Shown one piece after another: positions 13,974-20,440 of a DNA stretch of 20,440 bases. The notes below the pieces were generated by a model. The model was given only the letters and a program-made list of their open reading frames with translations. It was not told the DNA's origin and made no database searches. Where the stretch lies: NCBI GenBank assembly GCA_031284845.1, contig JAITXH010000111.1, positions 1 through 20,440 of the forward strand, given 5' to 3'. The stretch's first letter is position 1. The number at the start of each line of letters is the position of its first letter. The translations under genes and the position numbers were made by a program. This stretch comes from Puniceicoccales bacterium. Its GTDB lineage: Bacteria; Verrucomicrobiota; Verrucomicrobiia; Opitutales; UBA953.

Positions 13974-15902
13974 ATGTCCAACGTCGTTTCCACCGAGGCA
14001 AACTCTTCTTTTTGCGCCAATATCGCCGATCACGCGCTTTTTCCCGGCTCGCGCCGCATCTATGTTTCCGGTTCGCGTTCCGACTTGCGCGTGCCGATGC
14101 GCCAGATCCGGCTTTCACCCACGCGGAGGGCGGATGGCACGATTGAGGAAAATCCGTCTGTGAATGTCTATGACACTGCTGGCGCGTGGGGTGATCCGGA
14201 CTTTCACGGCGATGTTGAGCAGGGCTTGCCTGCGATCCGCGAGGCGTGGATTGCCGGGCGTGGCGACACGGGAGTCATCTCCGGGCGGGAACCGCTCCCG
14301 GGCGACGACGGGTATTTGTCATGGAAGCAGGCGGATTCCGCACAGCGTGCGGCGTCGCTCAAAAATAAACGAGTCCACTTCGAGCGCGGCGTGCGGCAAA
14401 TCCGCCGCGGGTTGGGCACGGCCCCGGTCACGCAATTGCACTATGCGCGGCAGGGCATCATCACGCCTGAGATGGAGTTTGCGGCGATACGCGAGAACAC
14501 GCGCCTTCAAGAGGCGGCACAGTCCGCGCCGCAGGCATTGTTGCCACGGGATGCGGCGCACTTTGAGCACGCCGGAGAGTCATTCGGGGCGGCGATTCCA
14601 AGGGAAATCACGCCGGAGTTTGTTCGTTCCGAGCTGGCGCGCGGCAGGGCCATTCTCCCCGCCAACATCAATCATCCCGAAGTGGAGCCAATGGTCATCG
14701 GGCGCAATTTTCTGGTCAAGATCAACACCAACATCGGCAACTCCGCCGTGGCTTCGTCCATCGAGGAAGAGGTCGAGAAGATGCGCTGGTCGGTGAAATG
14801 GGGCGGCGACACGCTCATGGACTTGTCCACCGGGAAGAATATCCACCAGACGCGTGAGTGGATATTGCGCAATTGCCCGGTCCCCGTCGGCACGGTGCCG
14901 ATTTATCAGGCGCTCGAAAAGGTGAACGGGCGTGCCGAGGAGCTGACATGGGAAATCTTCCGCGACACGCTCATTGAGCAGGCAGAGCAGGGCGTGGACT
15001 ATTTCACGATTCATGCTGGAGTCCTCTTGCGGTTTGTGCCGCTCACCGCCCACCGCGTGACGGGCATCGTCTCGCGTGGCGGTGCCATCATGGCGAAGTG
15101 GTGCCTCGCGCACCACCAGGAGAACTTCTTATACACGCACTGGGACGACATCTGCGACATCATGGCTGCCTATGACGTGGCGTTTTCCATCGGCGACGGG
15201 CTGCGTCCCGGCTCCATTGCCGATGCGAATGACGAGGCGCAATTTGCTGAATTGAAGACACAGGGCGACCTGACCAAGCGTGCCTGGGCGCACGGCGTGC
15301 AGGTGATGAATGAAGGCCCCGGGCATGTCCCGTTGCACCTTATCCGGGAAAACATGACGCGCCAGTTGGAATGGTGCCACGAGGCTCCGTTTTACACGCT
15401 CGGCCCGTTGACCACGGACATTGCGCCGGGCTACGACCACATCACGAGTGCGATCGGCGCGGCGCTCATCGGCTGGTATGGCACTGCGATGTTGTGCTAC
15501 GTCACCCCCAAGGAGCACCTCGGCTTACCCGGGCGCGACGATGTGCGCGCCGGCGTGGTGGCTTATAAAATCGCAGCCCACGCTGCCGACCTCGCCAAGG
15601 GGCATCCGGCGGCGCAGTATCGCGACAACGCCTTGTCGAAGGCGCGTTTTGAATTTCGCTGGGAAGACCAGTTCAACCTCTCGCTCGATCCTGAGCTGGC
15701 GCGCAGTTACCACGATGCGACGTTGCCGCAGGAAGGGGCCAAGACGGCGCACTTTTGCTCCATGTGCGGCCCCCACTTTTGCTCTATGCGCATTACCGAC
15801 GACATCCGGCGCTATGCTGTGGAGAAGGGGCTGGATACTGCGGCGGCAGTCGAGGCGGGATTGGCGGAAAAGGCGCGTGAGTTTACTTCCGGCAAGGCGT
15901 GA
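13974..15902 (+). CDS. thiC: phosphomethylpyrimidine synthase ThiC
   Basis: The 642-residue protein compares with 631 in E. coli. ThiC is a radical SAM enzyme that rearranges 5-aminoimidazole ribotide to the hydroxymethylpyrimidine phosphate part of thiamine. The C-terminal 4Fe-4S motif C-x2-C-x4-C is present (Cys595, Cys598, Cys603, in CSMCGPHFCSM). Other signatures are the N-terminal SRRIYVSGSRSDLRVPMRQI, the central GNSAVASSIEEEVEKMRWS, DLSTGKNIHQTREWI and NEGPGHVPLHLI. I chose the ATG at 13974; an ATG at 13902 would add a hydrophobic 24-residue stretch that is unlike the family. The leader shows no TPP riboswitch hallmark (no CTGAGA motif). No other thiamine gene lies in the window. Confidence 0.97.
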   Translation: MSNVVSTEANSSFCANIADHALFPGSRRIYVSGSRSDLRVPMRQIRLSPTRRADGTIEENPSVNVYDTAGAWGDPDFHGDVEQGLPAIREAWIAGRGDTGVISGREPLPGDDGYLSWKQADSAQRAASLKNKRVHFERGVRQIRRGLGTAPVTQLHYARQGIITPEMEFAAIRENTRLQEAAQSAPQALLPRDAAHFEHAGESFGAAIPREITPEFVRSELARGRAILPANINHPEVEPMVIGRNFLVKINTNIGNSAVASSIEEEVEKMRWSVKWGGDTLMDLSTGKNIHQTREWILRNCPVPVGTVPIYQALEKVNGRAEELTWEIFRDTLIEQAEQGVDYFTIHAGVLLRFVPLTAHRVTGIVSRGGAIMAKWCLAHHQENFLYTHWDDICDIMAAYDVAFSIGDGLRPGSIADANDEAQFAELKTQGDLTKRAWAHGVQVMNEGPGHVPLHLIRENMTRQLEWCHEAPFYTLGPLTTDIAPGYDHITSAIGAALIGWYGTAMLCYVTPKEHLGLPGRDDVRAGVVAYKIAAHAADLAKGHPAAQYRDNALSKARFEFRWEDQFNLSLDPELARSYHDATLPQEGAKTAHFCSMCGPHFCSMRITDDIRRYAVEKGLDTAAAVEAGLAEKAREFTSGKA

Positions 15903-16116
15903 CGCCCCGCCCGGTGCCGTAGATTGAAAATCCCTGCTCCTAGCCGGATATTTTCTTTTCATCTACAGGGCTGGCGTTAGAAGACCATCCATGTTTTACG
16001 TCACAGAAGCCGTTCCTGAAAGCGATCCCGCGTTTGCGGAGCTTGTTGGAGTCCGGTTTTCTCGCATCCCGTCCGGATGGAAAACCCGGTTCGGATGCGG
16101 ACATGACGTGCTTGGG

Positions 16117-16145
16117 CTTGCGCAAAGTGCGCAAGGCGTTTTTTT
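16117..16145 (+). terminator. Rho-independent terminator-like hairpin
   Basis: CTTGCGCA-AAG-TGCGCAAG is a perfect 8-bp stem with a three-base loop, followed by GCG and seven T (16139-16145). It is the cleanest terminator-like structure in the window. It could end the thiC transcript, 215 bases after that stop. However, it ends only 24 bases before the next start codon, so it may lie in that gene's leader and act as an attenuator. Confidence 0.55.
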
Positions 16146-16169
16146 GGCGTTCCGCTTTTCCTGACAAAC

Positions 16170-18875
16170 ATGCCCGCTTCGCATTCGCATCCGCACTTTC
16201 CGCGCAAATGGATTTTTTTTGGCGTGTTCATAGTGCTTGTTCTGGCGTCAAACTTTGTCCGCCGCCATTGGCCGTATGTTGCACCGCTTCAGCCGGGGCA
16301 GCAATGGGTCGAGGTGCGCCAGTTTGCCGAGCAGCACACCGACCCCAAAAAAGGCGTCGTGGTGCCCGAGGACGAGGAAGACAAGGTGCAGCCGCTGGCG
16401 GGAGAGAGTGTGCGCGTGGCTGTGCGCGATTTGAGGCCGGAAGGCAGGCCGGGCGTGTCTGCGGTGCTGCTTTTGCACGGCGCTCCGGGAGATTCGGCGG
16501 ATCTCGCCGCATTGGCAGCAGTGCTCGCGCCGGAGTTTCGCGTCATCGCCCCCGATTTGCCCGGAGCGGGAGCGTCGCAACGCGTGGTGGCTGATTACTC
16601 GGCGGAAGCCTCCGCCTACACCATGCTCGATGTGCTGGACAAGCTCGGTGTGCAGCAGGTGCATGTCGTCGGGGAGGGGCAGGGCGGCTTTGTGGCAGTG
16701 AACCTCGCCCGCATTGCGCCCGGGCGCGTGAAGTCGCTCGCGTTGGTATCTTCTCCCGGCGTTCAGGAATTTGAACTTCTGGGAAATAATATCGCCAATA
16801 ATTTCGTCTATTTTTTCCACAAAGTTTTTATCGGGATCGGCACCAACTTCGTGCCGCATTTCGGCTTGTTTGACCGCAGTGCCATTAACGGCGCTTACGC
16901 CCGCGTGTTCAGCGATACGGATTGCTCGCGAATCAAGGAGCATCTGCGTGCCTATCCTGGAGCGGTCTTTATCGCTCACGGCGAGGATGACATATTTGTC
17001 CCGCTCGATGCTGCGGAATATTCCGCCAAGGTGGCACCGCAGGCGCGGACGTTTTTTACGCCCGGCGGCCACCATGTCTTCGAGGATGCGGAGGGCGCGG
17101 CCCTGCTGGCACCGCCGTTGAAGACTTTCATGCGCGAGGCGGAGTCCGGCGCAGGTGCCCGCATTGGGGCTGCGGAGCCACTGGACAAGCTGCCTCCGCC
17201 CCCGCCCGCGCATGGTTCGCGCTTGGTGGTGCTCATGCTCATCATCATCTTTTGCGCGTTTGTCGCCGAGGATCCCACCTGTCTTGCCACGGGAGTGCTC
17301 GTGGCGCATGGCATATTGAGCTTTTCGGCAGGGGTGGCGGCTTGCCTTGTGAGTATCTTAATCGGGGACTTTTCCCTCTATCTAGTCGGCTATGCATTGG
17401 GGCGCCCCGCACTGCGCAAGGCACCGTTGAAATGGTTTATCGCCGAATACGAGATAGACCGCATGGCGGGTTGGTTTGAGAAAAAAGGGTTTCAGGGGCT
17501 GATGCTCATCGTCACGTCGCGCTTCATTCCCGCGAGCCGCCTGCCCACTTTCATTTGTGCGGGCGTGATGCGCCTGAGCCTCTGGCGCCTCGCCATCCTG
17601 TTCTTTATCGCCGCTGCACTTTGGACGCCCGCACTGATTTGGGTAGCGGAGCATTTCGGTGCCATCGCCATTGAAAAATTCCCGCAATGGAAGAAAAATG
17701 CCATGTGGCTTGTTCTCGGCGCGTTGTTCCTCGTCTGGTTTTTCATGCACGTCGTAGTGCCGGCGATGACATGGCGCGGGCGGCGCGAACAAATCATGAA
17801 ATTGCGCCGTTGGGGGCGGCACGAATTTTGGCCGACCTGGCAACTTTACGCATCTGTGGCGCTGGATATGCTTTGGCGCGGCCTCATGCGGTTCAGTGGC
17901 GCAGCTTGCACAGCGGCCAATCCCGGCTTGGGCTGGTTGGGCGGGGCGACCGGCGAACCGAAAAGTGAGACGCTGGGAAAATTCACTGGAAAATCCACCG
18001 TGCCACTTGCTGACTTTGTAAAGATACCCGCCGGTAAAGATACGGCGGCGCGGGTGGCGGCGGCAAAAGATTTCATGGCCGAAAACGGCATGGGCTATCC
18101 CGTGGTGCTCAAGCCCGACTCCGGAGACGACGGCCTCGGCGTGAACCGAATATCCAGCGAGGCACAACTCGCAGAATGGCTGGAGCGGTTTCAAGAGGAT
18201 GCTCTCTTGCAACGTTGGGTGGAGGGCGCGGAATTTGAGATCGTGTGGACGCGCCAGCCGGGCACGGCCCGTGGGCGCGTGCTGTCTGTGGTCGAGAAAC
18301 GCTTTATCACAGTCACCGGAGACGGGTATCGCACACTGGAGGAACTGATTTGGGCGGACGATTTGGCCCTTTCTCAAAGCAAACTTTACCTGCGCCTGAA
18401 TTGGCGTCGCGCCTCGGAAAAGATTTCCGCAGGCGAGACTGTTGTGCTCACGCGCATCGGCACGCACGCACTCGGCGCACGGATGCTCGACCGCCAGGAA
18501 TTGCGCACCGAGGCTTTGGCCCTGGAACTCGATAAACTCGCTGATGCCATTGGCGGATTGCACTACGCCGTTTATGATTTGCGCGTGGGGGAAAACGCCA
18601 ATTGGGAGCGCGGAGCCAAGTCCGCACCAGTGTTTAACCCAGCCGACTGGACCATCACTGGCGTGTCTGGTGCCGGCGTTGTCAGTTCACGCCTGCGCGA
18701 CCAGTCCGTGCGGCTGGGCTACGCGCAGCGGAGTGCGCACAAGCAGATCCGCCTAGCATGGACGGCTGCGGATGCCATGCGTGCGTCTGGAGTAAAGCCA
18801 GCTCCCTTTTTGAGCATGCTTGCCGCATGGGGAGAAGCACGTTCGCGGCAGATTATTGATTTGCGCAGCGAATGA
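16170..18875 (+). CDS. three-domain membrane protein: alpha/beta-hydrolase fold, DedA/VTT, ATP-grasp
   Basis: The 901-residue protein begins with a membrane anchor (residues 14-30, IFFGVFIVLVLASNFV). Residues 90-325 have an alpha/beta-hydrolase fold with HGAPGD (103-108). The nucleophile elbow reads GEGQG (168-172), so Gly170 stands where Ser is expected. The acid candidate Asp274 (HGEDDIFVP) and a histidine candidate (His301 or His302) remain. Residues 350-540 are a DedA/VTT domain with VAEDP, LIGDFSLYLVG and SRFIPASR (Arg451, Arg457). Residues 620-870 resemble an ATP-grasp ligase: YPVVLKPDSGDDGLGV (643-658, Lys648), QRWVEGAEFEI and VTGDGYRTLEELI. DedA proteins recycle or flip lipid carriers; ATP-grasp enzymes join a carboxylate to an amine or thiol. 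The combination suggests envelope lipid or peptide chemistry, which is inference. No Shine-Dalgarno sequence precedes the start. No obvious operon partner is present. Confidence 0.87.
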   Translation: MPASHSHPHFPRKWIFFGVFIVLVLASNFVRRHWPYVAPLQPGQQWVEVRQFAEQHTDPKKGVVVPEDEEDKVQPLAGESVRVAVRDLRPEGRPGVSAVLLLHGAPGDSADLAALAAVLAPEFRVIAPDLPGAGASQRVVADYSAEASAYTMLDVLDKLGVQQVHVVGEGQGGFVAVNLARIAPGRVKSLALVSSPGVQEFELLGNNIANNFVYFFHKVFIGIGTNFVPHFGLFDRSAINGAYARVFSDTDCSRIKEHLRAYPGAVFIAHGEDDIFVPLDAAEYSAKVAPQARTFFTPGGHHVFEDAEGAALLAPPLKTFMREAESGAGARIGAAEPLDKLPPPPPAHGSRLVVLMLIIIFCAFVAEDPTCLATGVLVAHGILSFSAGVAACLVSILIGDFSLYLVGYALGRPALRKAPLKWFIAEYEIDRMAGWFEKKGFQGLMLIVTSRFIPASRLPTFICAGVMRLSLWRLAILFFIAAALWTPALIWVAEHFGAIAIEKFPQWKKNAMWLVLGALFLVWFFMHVVVPAMTWRGRREQIMKLRRWGRHEFWPTWQLYASVALDMLWRGLMRFSGAACTAANPGLGWLGGATGEPKSETLGKFTGKSTVPLADFVKIPAGKDTAARVAAAKDFMAENGMGYPVVLKPDSGDDGLGVNRISSEAQLAEWLERFQEDALLQRWVEGAEFEIVWTRQPGTARGRVLSVVEKRFITVTGDGYRTLEELIWADDLALSQSKLYLRLNWRRASEKISAGETVVLTRIGTHALGARMLDRQELRTEALALELDKLADAIGGLHYAVYDLRVGENANWERGAKSAPVFNPADWTITGVSGAGVVSSRLRDQSVRLGYAQRSAHKQIRLAWTAADAMRASGVKPAPFLSMLAAWGEARSRQIIDLRSE

Positions 18876-18910
18876 TCCGCCTGCCCGTTTCCCGTTCTGC
18901 CACCAGCGAA

Positions 18911-18933
18911 ACAAGCGGCATCTTGCCGCTTGT
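18911..18933 (+). repeat. palindromic repeat copy 4
   Basis: ACAAGCGGCA (18911-18920), TCT, then TGCCGCTTGT (18924-18933) form a perfect 10-bp stem with a three-base loop. It is a variant of copy 1 with one compensatory base-pair change (G-C to A-T at the top of the stem), which keeps pairing. It starts 36 bases after the stop of the three-domain gene. Confidence 0.7.
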
Positions 18934-19035
18934 CTTCTGCGAGCACACCACTGGCGAGGAGCTGTTCCCTAAAGTGGAAGCGGCATCTTGCCGCTTGTCC
19001 TCCGCGAGCATGCCATTGGCGAGAGGCTGTTCCCC
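18913..19035 (+). repeat. imperfect tandem repeat, two 58-base units
   Basis: Unit A (18913-18970) and unit B (18978-19035) align with about eight mismatches in 58 bases, at a period of 65. Each unit begins with the palindrome and continues with GCGAGCA, then a GGCGAG stretch and CTGTTCCC. The unit is therefore longer than the hairpin alone. Unit B ends in a further small hairpin, TCCCC-TTTCG-GGGGA (19031-19045). The gap 18876-19194 holds no convincing gene; the rest, up to ruvB, is A/T-rich and includes ATTAGA-7 bases-TCTAAT around 19094-19112. Confidence 0.7.
18972..18996 (+). repeat. palindromic repeat copy 5
   Basis: AAGTGG followed by AAGCGGCA-TCT-TGCCGCTT matches copy 1 along all 25 bases except the compensatory pair at the top of the stem. 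It begins the second tandem unit. Confidence 0.7.
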
Positions 19036-19194
19036 TTTCGGGGGATTCAGAAGAAAAATATCCTGTGCTTCACTCGAAATCATGAAGAACTGGATTAGAA
19101 ATCTTATCTAATTTATAGACAATGAATAGGGAAGGATTGTGTCAGCGGGTGGCTTTGGCGCTGTAAAAAGTGTGGCAAATTCCTTCCGTTTCCC

Positions 19195-20283
19195 ATGGAA
19201 CATAAGGGTCAAATGGCTGCACCAAAATCCAAAATCATTGATCCCGCCGCAGTGCCTGCGCCGCACCCGCCCGGCCCCTATGAAGCCATTCTTCAGAGGA
19301 AAGACACTGTGTTGGAAGCAGCCCTGCGCCCACCGCGCTTTGAAGATTTTACCGGACAACTGCGCACGATCGAACGCCTGCGCGTGATGACCGGTGCAGC
19401 CCGCCGCGAAACGCGCCCCCTCGACCACATCCTCATCCACGGCCCGCCGGGTCTGGGCAAGACTACGCTTGCGTTCATCCTCGCCGCCGAGATGGGCGTT
19501 AAGATAAAAATCACCTCTGGCCCTGTCATCGAAAAGGCCTCCGACCTCGCCGGATTGCTTACCAGTCTGGAGGAGGGCGAAATCCTGTTCATAGATGAGA
19601 TCCACCGCATTTCCAGGACTGTCGAGGAATTCCTGTATTCGGCCATGGAGGACTTCCGCATAGACATCATGATAGATCAGGGGCCAAACGCCCGTAGCGT
19701 GCGCCTGAACATCCCGCGCTTCACGCTCGTCGGCGCCACGACGCGCACAGGGCTGCTTACCGCGCCCATGCGCAGCCGCTTTACGCTCCAGACGCGCCTC
19801 GATTACTACAACCACGACGACCTTTTCAAAATCGTCCACCGCAATTGCGCCCTGCTCAATATGAGCATAGACGATGGCGGCGCCGGCGAGATCGCACGCC
19901 GTGCGCGTGGCACCCCGCGCATCGTGAATAACCTTATCCGCTTCACGCGGGACTACGCTCTGGAGCGTGCCGACGGCAAGGTCACGCAGGCCGTGGCTGC
20001 TGCTGCGCTGGAGCTTTTGGAGATAGACCGGCATGGCCTCGACGAGATGGACAAGCGCATCTTGCGCGTGATGGCGAATAACTACAGCGGCGGTCCTGTC
20101 GGGCTTGGCACCATCGGTGTAGCCGTTGGCGAAGACCAGCAGACGATAGAGGAAGTCCACGAGCCTTACCTTATTCAGGAGGGCTATTTGGCGCGCACGG
20201 CTCAAGGGCGCACACTCACAGAAAAGGGCTGGCGCGTCCTCGGTCTTGTCCCACACGCCCAAGAGCAGCCCGAGCTGTTTTAG
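19195..20283 (+). CDS. ruvB: Holliday junction DNA helicase RuvB
   Basis: The 362-residue protein compares with 336 in E. coli. RuvB is the AAA+ motor that, with RuvA, drives branch migration of Holliday junctions. It has Walker A GPPGLGKT (83-90), Walker B LFIDEIHR (131-138), sensor 1 GATTR (180-184) and the arginine-finger region PMRSRF (191-196). The C-terminal winged-helix part includes SGGPVGLGTIGVAVGED and ends QPELF. The start is uncertain. ATG 19195 follows a pyrimidine-rich leader; ATG 19213, six codons later, has AAGGG just upstream and would give 356 residues. No LexA-type box was recognised upstream. ruvA and ruvC are not in the window. The stop lies five bases from the stop of a convergent gene. 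Confidence 0.96.
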   Translation: MEHKGQMAAPKSKIIDPAAVPAPHPPGPYEAILQRKDTVLEAALRPPRFEDFTGQLRTIERLRVMTGAARRETRPLDHILIHGPPGLGKTTLAFILAAEMGVKIKITSGPVIEKASDLAGLLTSLEEGEILFIDEIHRISRTVEEFLYSAMEDFRIDIMIDQGPNARSVRLNIPRFTLVGATTRTGLLTAPMRSRFTLQTRLDYYNHDDLFKIVHRNCALLNMSIDDGGAGEIARRARGTPRIVNNLIRFTRDYALERADGKVTQAVAAAALELLEIDRHGLDEMDKRILRVMANNYSGGPVGLGTIGVAVGEDQQTIEEVHEPYLIQEGYLARTAQGRTLTEKGWRVLGLVPHAQEQPELF

Positions 20284-20288
20284 GGCAC

Positions 20289-20440
20289 CTATGCGTTTTC
20301 AGGCGGCTCTTCCGTTTCCGACGCGATCTCCGCATTTATATTGGCGATTACTTCATTTGTCACCACCACTCCGCGAAATGAGCGCCATAGCGCCTGTATC
20401 GTGTAAATGGGACCCCACGGAATTCCCCACCAGCCCAGGA
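20289..20440 (-). CDS. C-terminal fragment of an unidentified membrane protein
   Basis: Read on the minus strand, an open frame enters from the window's right edge and ends at TAG (20291-20289). Its 49 residues include the aromatic stretch LGWWGIPWGPIYTIQALWRS and a polar tail ending EIASETEEPPENA. The GWWGIPWGPIYTI pattern resembles the end of a membrane segment plus a short amphipathic stretch, as in small uncharacterised bacterial membrane proteins. I do not know its function. The other two minus-strand frames hit stops within this interval, and the non-random aromatic motif supports coding. The gene converges on ruvB with almost no gap. Confidence 0.6.
   Translation of the reverse strand, partial: LGWWGIPWGPIYTIQALWRSFRGVVVTNEVIANINAEIASETEEPPENA

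Noticed and set aside
13783..14118. N-terminal extension of typA up to 14118
   Set aside because: The extra 112 residues are arginine-rich read-through of the divergent region; the family start MQIRNVAVIAHVDHG is at 13782.
15940..16167. Minus-strand frame of 75 codons between thiC and the three-domain gene
   Set aside because: It reads through the terminator-like hairpin, has no recognisable motif and no initiation signal.
17382..18563. Long minus-strand open frame (393 codons) opposite the three-domain gene
   Set aside because: Composition is rich in H, R, P and C without domain features; the plus strand carries clear VTT and ATP-grasp motifs.
18872..19111. Plus- and minus-strand short frames across the tandem repeat
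   Set aside because: They translate repeat units; protein-like similarity between the units follows from the DNA repeat.
18876..19194. LexA/SOS box upstream of ruvB
   Set aside because: TGTTC occurs twice (in CTGTTCCC) but without the matching GAACA half at the right spacing.
19108..20262. Minus-strand open frame of 384 codons opposite ruvB
   Set aside because: It mirrors ruvB codons; RuvB motifs on the plus strand are unambiguous.

Overview
The window carries ordinary bacterial housekeeping genes plus a partial aryl polyene pigment operon and two large proteins I could not match to a described system. The base composition is fairly GC-rich. The gene set includes a LptF/LptG-type lipopolysaccharide permease, which points to a Gram-negative bacterium. 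Short GC-rich palindromes lie scattered between genes, and start codons almost never have a Shine-Dalgarno sequence. Together with the protein flavour this suggests Verrucomicrobiota, probably Opitutaceae. That placement is an inference from recognition, not from a search.

Layout. 1-153 (+) is the C-terminus of transketolase. 350-1465 (+) is a LptF/LptG family permease and 1493-2644 (+) is an RlmI-like 23S rRNA methyltransferase. Convergent to these is rpmB, ribosomal protein L28 (2753-2983, -), with a set of hairpins in between. 2984-3517 is a non-coding stretch with a phased A/T repeat and an array of small palindromes. 3518-6613 (+) encodes an unrecognised 1031-residue protein with one membrane segment, followed by a small GYF_2-domain membrane protein (6633-7127, +).

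7198-11643 (-) is a compact operon. In transcription order it encodes a ketosynthase-like chain length factor, a PlsC-type acyltransferase, two acyl carrier proteins, a COG4648 membrane protein, and an acyl-ACP ligase fused to a hotdog dehydratase. This is the order apeC-D-E-F-G-H/I of aryl polyene clusters. The later genes (ketosynthases, ketoreductase, glycosyltransferase, thioesterase, exporter) are absent here. typA/bipA (11875-13782, -) lies upstream on the same strand and is divergent from thiC (13974-15902, +).

16170-18875 (+) is a 901-residue three-part membrane protein: an alpha/beta-hydrolase fold without its nucleophile serine, a DedA/VTT membrane domain and an ATP-grasp domain. 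A stretch with two tandem copies of a palindromic repeat follows, then ruvB (19195-20283, +) and the C-terminus of an unidentified membrane protein (20289-20440, -).

The most interesting points are the three-part fusion, the split pigment cluster with its fused ligase-dehydratase, the orphan 1031-residue/GYF_2 pair, and a palindrome family of which one copy lies in frame inside the ligase gene. No tRNA, rRNA, CRISPR array, insertion sequence or phage gene was seen.
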